Shown here in pieces: positions 60,139 to 64,000 of a stretch of DNA of 64,000 nt. The DNA is taken from assembly GCF_936928535.1 (NCBI RefSeq), contig NZ_CAKZHY010000173.1:62001-126000 (forward strand), written 5' to 3'. The translations under genes were made by a program, and so were the position numbers. Origin of the DNA: an uncultured Bradyrhizobium sp. GTDB lineage: Bacteria; Pseudomonadota; Alphaproteobacteria; Rhizobiales; Xanthobacteraceae. The notes under the pieces are model-generated. The model had not been told where the DNA came from, did no database searches, and worked only from the letters and a program-made list of their open reading frames with translations. Every line of letters starts with the position of its first letter. The stretch's first letter is position 1.

Positions 60139-60507
60139 ATGGCGAAAGCGAGCAAGAAGAAAAGCAAGAAGGCCAAAAAGGCCAAGAAGGTTGTAGCGGC
60201 CAAGAAGGCGACGAAGAAGAAGGCGGCCAAGAAGTCTGCCAAGAAGGCAGCGAAGAAATCGGCCAAGAAGGCCGCACCGAAGAAGACAGCGAAGAAAGCC
60301 GCTGCGAAGAAGGCGGCGCCGAAGAAGGCCGCCAAGAAAGCCGTGAAGAAAGCCGCGAAGAAAGCGGCACCGAAGAAGGCGAAGGCAGCTCCCGCGCCGA
60401 AGCCGGCGGCCCCGGTAGCCGCGCCGGCCCCAGAGCCGGCCGCTGAGACAAGCTGGGCGATGCCTTCGTCTTCTGCGGAAACGACGCCGGCCGAAGGGCA
60501 GGGTTAG
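60139..60507 (+). CDS. Histone H1-like lysine/alanine-rich protein
   Basis: 122-residue DNA-binding-like protein. The first 90 residues are almost only Lys and Ala with a few Pro, in irregular AAKK, AKKAA and PKKAA repeats, like the C-terminal tail of eukaryotic H1 and the Hc1/AlgP proteins of bacteria. The last 30 residues are Pro/Ala-rich. A very strong CAGGAGGA box precedes ATG 60139. Such proteins compact DNA; its exact role here is unknown. A typical terminator follows. Confidence 0.85.
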   Translation: MAKASKKKSKKAKKAKKVVAAKKATKKKAAKKSAKKAAKKSAKKAAPKKTAKKAAAKKAAPKKAAKKAVKKAAKKAAPKKAKAAPAPKPAAPVAAPAPEPAAETSWAMPSSSAETTPAEGQG

Positions 60508-60575
60508 GTCAAGGTTAGGCCAAGGGCCGGGCCCACCGGACCGGGCTTCCCCTCAGGCGACCGATCGACAACAGG

Positions 60576-60605
60576 AAGGCCGCAGCGCGATGCTGCGGCC
60601 TTTTT
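60576..60605 (+). terminator. Rho-independent terminator after the histone-like gene
   Basis: AAGGCCGCAGC (60576-60586) pairs with GCTGCGGCCTT (60592-60602) around a 5-base loop and is followed by three more T. This has all the parts of an intrinsic terminator. Confidence 0.85.
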
Positions 60606-60933
60606 GCATCTCCGTGGGGGCTCCCGGAGGCTACCCCCTTTTGAGTCAGCTGATTCGTAGCGCGCGGGCCACGGAGCCGTGGGCCCCCGTAGTATCCCGG
60701 CCATCCCTGTGCACTTTGGCGTGAAAATAATGTGATCGAGAAGCAACACCGGCTGACAACCTTTCGTGGAATCGTCAGAACGCCCAAAAAGGCGGCAAAT
60801 GCCAGTGTTTTTTGCTTCTCGCTTTGCGTCCCTCCATCCAGATTGCGTCAGTTATGAAATTTGCAATCAGGTCGGGCGCCCCGGGGGCATCCGGAGCTCG
60901 GCCGGGGTCTAGAACTTGGTGATGGGGATCGAA
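60606..60933. other. Leader region before the outer-membrane barrel gene
   Basis: 328 bases without a gene. It contains two small inverted repeats, GGGGGCTCCCGGAGGCTACCCCC-like near 60615 and GCCCAAAAAGGCGGC near 60782, and a T-run near 60812. The distance suggests a long leader or a promoter within it. I could not place boxes with confidence. Confidence 0.4.
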
Positions 60934-61938
60934 ATGAAGAAAGTGACTTTGTTGGCAACGGCGCTGGCAATGGTGACGGGTTCGGCTTTCGCGGCGGACA
61001 TGCCCATGAAGGCTCTGAAGGCTCCTCCCGTGCCTGCGTTCGATCCTTGGGATGTCGCCTTCGGCGGCGCGGTCATGAACGACTATATCTTCCGCGGCGT
61101 GACCCAGTCGAACCATAAGCCGTCGGTCGCGGCCTATTTCGAGCCGCGCTACAACGTCACCAAGGACCTGCAGCTCTATGTCGGCGTGTCCGGCGAGAGC
61201 ATCTCGTTCGCCAACCGCGCAGCGGCCGAGATCGACATCTACGGCGGTATCCGCCCGACCTTTGGTGCCTGGGCCTTCGATATCGGCGTGTGGGGCTATC
61301 TGTATCCGGGCGGGAGCTGCGCCGACAACGTGCTCACCGGCGGCATTCCCGGCGGCGGCGTCTGCGCCGTCAGCACCACGACCATCTTCCTCGCCGACGG
61401 CAACGTCATGAAGAAGGACGTCAGCTTCTTCGAAGTCTACGGCAAGGTGAACTACACCATCAACGACAGCTTCACGGTCGGAGCGACCGAGTTCTACTCG
61501 CCGAACTTCCTGAACTCGGGTGCCTGGGGCAACTACGCGTCGTTGACTGCCAAGTACACCGCCCCCAGCACGGTCTTCGGTGCTTCGGGCGTCGGCATGT
61601 ACGTGTCGGGTGAATTCGGCCGGCAGTGGTTCGGCACCTCGGACGCCTTTTACGGCACCGGTGCCGGCACCGTCTTCGCCAACGGCATTCCCTACAAGGA
61701 CTACAACACCTGGAACATCGGCGTCGGCTTCACCTACAAGGTGTTCACGCTCGATCTGCGCTACTCCGACACCGACCTGAACAAGGGTGATTGCAACGCC
61801 TTCACGAGCGCCTTCAACGCCACGGGTACCACCAACGTCACCCCGATCAACCCGGGTGGCGCTGGCTCGAACTGGTGCGGCGCGGCGGGTATCGCCAAGC
61901 TGTCCTTCGACCTGACGGCGATGACCAACCTGAAGTAA
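60934..61938 (+). CDS. TorF-family putative porin (outer-membrane beta barrel)
   Basis: 334-residue exported protein. The signal peptide is MKKVTLLATALAMVTGSAFA (cleavage before ADMPMK). The mature part is rich in alternating aromatic/small residues and ends in FDLTAMTNLK. The AFGGAVMNDYIFRGVTQSNH segment is a hallmark of this porin family of unknown substrate. GGGGA six bases upstream fixes ATG 60934. An intrinsic terminator follows directly. Confidence 0.88.
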   Translation: MKKVTLLATALAMVTGSAFAADMPMKALKAPPVPAFDPWDVAFGGAVMNDYIFRGVTQSNHKPSVAAYFEPRYNVTKDLQLYVGVSGESISFANRAAAEIDIYGGIRPTFGAWAFDIGVWGYLYPGGSCADNVLTGGIPGGGVCAVSTTTIFLADGNVMKKDVSFFEVYGKVNYTINDSFTVGATEFYSPNFLNSGAWGNYASLTAKYTAPSTVFGASGVGMYVSGEFGRQWFGTSDAFYGTGAGTVFANGIPYKDYNTWNIGVGFTYKVFTLDLRYSDTDLNKGDCNAFTSAFNATGTTNVTPINPGGAGSNWCGAAGIAKLSFDLTAMTNLK

Positions 61939-61959
61939 GTTGTGTCCCGAGACTGACTA

Positions 61960-61995
61960 AAAAGGGCGGCAGAGCAATCTGCCGCCCTTTTGTTT
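61960..61995 (+). terminator. Rho-independent terminator after the porin gene
   Basis: AAAAGGGCGGCAG (61960-61972) pairs with CTGCCGCCCTTTT (61979-61991), 13 bp with a 6-base loop, followed by GTTTT. A classical strong terminator. Confidence 0.92.
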
Positions 61996-62032
61996 TGGGG
62001 ACTGGCTTCGCAGGTTGCAAATATTGCCGCAT

Positions 62033-62117
62033 CGTCATGGCCGGGCTTGTCCCGGCCATCCACGCGCATCCTCGACGACGAAAGGCGTGGATGCCCGGGA
62101 CAGGCCCGGGCATGACG
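62033..62117. repeat. Intergenic palindromic repeat, CGTCATGGCCGGGC family
   Basis: CGTCATGGCCGGGCTTGTCC at the left and GGACAGGCCCGGGCATGACG at the right are near complements; inner arms are CATCCACGCG/GCGTGGATG. Elements of this sequence are frequent in Bradyrhizobium intergenic DNA. It separates the porin and the convergent ABC transporter. Confidence 0.8.
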
Positions 62118-62163
62118 ATTTTGGGGAGCGACCGTCCCGAACCGCACGCTTCCCGCTAGCGCC

Positions 62164-63927
62164 TCAGCGCGCCGTGCTCGGCTCCGGTTCGGCGGGCGCT
62201 CCATCCTTGCCCAGCACGTGGATCGCGCCGTCCTTCACCATCGCCACCTTGCGGGTGTGGAAGGCTTCGAGCGTCGAGCGATGGCCGATCGAGACTATGG
62301 TGGCCTGGGGCAGCTTCTCGGTCAGCAGCCGGTAGAGGCGGGCCTCCGAGGGTTCGTCGAGCGAGGCGGTGGCCTCATCCAGGAACAAATAATCCGGCAT
62401 ATGCAGCAGTGCGCGGGCGAGCCCGAGGCGCTGCTGCTCGCCGAGCGACAGCATCCGGTTCCAGTGGCCGTCCTCGCCGAGGCGATCGGCGAGGTCGGGC
62501 AGGCCGACCGATATGACCGCGTCCCGGATTTGGCCGGCCTGGAATGCGCCGGGCGCCGCCGGATAGATCACGGCATCACCGAGTGCGCCGACCGGGAAAT
62601 AGGGGCGCTGCGGCAGCATCATCAGCTTCGCCTGAGCAGGGACGACGATGCTGCCGGTGCCGAACGGCCAAATGCCGGCAATGGCCCGGAACAGCGTCGA
62701 TTTGCCGGAGCCCGACGGCCCGGTCACGAGCACGCGTTCCGGCGTCTGAATGGCGAAGCCGTCGGCTGCGACCAGAGGCCTGCCGTTGGGCAGATACACG
62801 CAGAGCTTCTCAAGAGCGATATTGCGGCTGCCAGCGGCCGCCTTGAGCTCGATCGTCGCCTGATGCGCCGGCAGGTTTGCCGCTGTTGCGACCGACATCT
62901 CGAAGCCGTCGAGACGCGCGACGATCGAGCGCCATTCGGCGATCGAGCGGTAAGCCGTGACGAAGAAGGACAGGGCATCCTGCACGCTGCCGAAAGCCGA
63001 GCCGGTCTGCATCATGTCGCCGAGCTGGATGCTCTTGGCGAAGTAAGCTGGCGCCACCACCACATAGGGGAAGATCACCGCGGCCTGGCTGTAGCTTGCC
63101 GTGAAAGCGGTCAGGCGCTTGGTCCGTCCCATGATCGCGTACCAATTGCCGATCACGAAGCCGAAGCGGTCCAGCAGGCGACTGCGCTCGGCACCTTCGC
63201 CCTTCAGCAGCGCGATCTGCTCGGAGTTTTCGCGGACGCGAACGAGATTGAAGCGGAAATCAGCCTCAAAGCGCTGCTGCTCGAAATTGAGGTTGATGAG
63301 CGGCGAGCCGATCCAGTGCGTCAGCGCCGTACCCAGCACCGCGTAAAGCAGCGCACACCAGAACAGAAAACCGGGGATGACGATATCGGTGCCGTAAAGA
63401 TGCAGAGGGGCCTTGTTGGACAGACCCCAGAGGATGACGACGAACGAGGCCAGCGTCACGATGGACGACAGCAGGCCCAAGCCGATCACCAGCGTTTGCT
63501 CGACGAAATTCTTGACGTCCTCGGTGATGCGCTGGTCCGGGTTGTCGGCGGCGTCACCCGTGAGCTGCATGCGGTAGTGTGTGGCGTCATGGAGCCATTC
63601 GCCGAGATAGTGCCTGGTCAGCCATTGCCGCCAGCGGATCTGGAGCCACTGGTTCAGATAGAGTTTGTAGACGGCGAGCGCGATGAAGACGGATGCGAGC
63701 CCGATGAATATCCAGATCTCTGTGACGAACCGGTCCAGATTGTATTCCTGGATGGCCGTGAAGAACCGGTTCTGCCACTGGCTGACGAGGACGTTGATCG
63801 CGACCAGCGCCAACTCCATCGCAATTACCGCGGCGAGCAGGCCACGGCCGGCCCATTTGTCCTCGGATCGGAAATAGGGGATGGCGATTCGCCAGACGAT
63901 CGCGAGCGTGGCGCGGATATTGTTCAC
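62164..63927 (-). CDS. BacA/SbmA-like ABC transporter with fused ATPase (BclA-like)
   Basis: 587-residue protein: an N-terminal SbmA/BacA-type membrane domain (FRSEDKWAGRGLLAAVIAME, with the sequence SQWQNRFFTAIQEYNLDRF typical of the family) fused to an ABC ATPase with GPSGSGKST, LSLGEQQRLGLARALL (signature SLGEQ) and LFLDEATASLDEPSEARL. Such proteins import peptides or vitamin B12-like cargo. BclA of Bradyrhizobium, of the same architecture, takes up plant nodule peptides; I cannot tell whether this is that gene. The GTG at 63927 has AGGAG nine bases upstream. The remaining 73 bases to the window end hold nothing I can name. Confidence 0.85.
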   Translation of the reverse strand: MNNIRATLAIVWRIAIPYFRSEDKWAGRGLLAAVIAMELALVAINVLVSQWQNRFFTAIQEYNLDRFVTEIWIFIGLASVFIALAVYKLYLNQWLQIRWRQWLTRHYLGEWLHDATHYRMQLTGDAADNPDQRITEDVKNFVEQTLVIGLGLLSSIVTLASFVVILWGLSNKAPLHLYGTDIVIPGFLFWCALLYAVLGTALTHWIGSPLINLNFEQQRFEADFRFNLVRVRENSEQIALLKGEGAERSRLLDRFGFVIGNWYAIMGRTKRLTAFTASYSQAAVIFPYVVVAPAYFAKSIQLGDMMQTGSAFGSVQDALSFFVTAYRSIAEWRSIVARLDGFEMSVATAANLPAHQATIELKAAAGSRNIALEKLCVYLPNGRPLVAADGFAIQTPERVLVTGPSGSGKSTLFRAIAGIWPFGTGSIVVPAQAKLMMLPQRPYFPVGALGDAVIYPAAPGAFQAGQIRDAVISVGLPDLADRLGEDGHWNRMLSLGEQQRLGLARALLHMPDYLFLDEATASLDEPSEARLYRLLTEKLPQATIVSIGHRSTLEAFHTRKVAMVKDGAIHVLGKDGAPAEPEPSTAR

Positions 63928-64000
63928 AGAGGTGGATCTCCTGAGGGATATCAACAGCGGCCCCGACGCCAAGCGGCTGAGGCCATGGCAGAAAGGCGGC

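Noticed and set aside
60139..60420. Repetitive AAGAAG-rich stretch as a CRISPR-like array
   Set aside because: The repeats are codon-based Lys/Ala text in one reading frame, without unique spacers.

Overview
This 64 kb window is GC-rich alphaproteobacterial chromosome, most likely Bradyrhizobium or a close relative in the Nitrobacteraceae. The reasons are inference from what can be seen: dense GC-biased coding sequence, a zinc-less L36 ribosomal protein, a BacA/BclA-like peptide transporter, a class III cyclase, an alanine/lysine-rich histone-like protein, and several families of short intergenic palindromes typical of these genomes. I see no rRNA, tRNA, CRISPR array, transposase or phage gene.

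Layout. 0-3.7 kb: the 3' end of an amino-acid binding protein gene and its transporter operon gltJKL, then a D-amino-acid transaminase. 3.7-8.2 kb: an EmrAB-type efflux operon with an AhpD-like gene, divergent from a LysR regulator. 8.4-14 kb: an amidase and a 1149-residue fused indolepyruvate ferredoxin oxidoreductase, divergent from an Lrp regulator. 14.1-17.3 kb: a three-gene catabolic operon (Ldh-type dehydrogenase, flavin monooxygenase, fumarylacetoacetase-like hydrolase). 17.6-21.8 kb: a giant c-di-GMP protein with five GAF units, GGDEF and EAL. 21.8-31.6 kb: an exopolysaccharide locus (WecG-type transferase, Wzc/ExoP-like protein with an altered P-loop, three further glycosyltransferases, a polymerase/ligase, a CelD-type acyltransferase). 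31.7-41.5 kb: mixed housekeeping and accessory genes (methyltransferase, WrbA, pirin, SDR/LysR pair, Bug binding protein, cyclase, YbaK, HAD dehalogenase).

41.8-49.4 kb holds the most interesting system: an NHLM-type peptide export cassette. It has a C39 peptidase-ABC transporter, a second ABC transporter with a large N-terminal extension, an HlyD adaptor and a cyclic-nucleotide-binding-fold protein in one tightly packed operon. Divergent from it is a 62-codon gene with a good ribosome binding site; its product carries a Gly-Gly leader and a predicted 16-residue uncharged core peptide. No modifying enzyme is adjacent. An imperfect direct repeat of about 60 bp brackets the whole cassette.

49.4-64 kb: an amidohydrolase behind a 37-bp palindromic operator candidate, rpmJ, small secreted or TPR proteins, an alpha/beta hydrolase, a cytochrome c, the glycolate oxidase genes glcD and glcEF separated by two unrelated genes, a histone H1-like protein, an outer-membrane barrel, and a BacA/BclA-like ABC transporter whose gene starts about 70 bases before the window ends.

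All assignments rest on reading translated sequence and recognising motifs; no database search was run.
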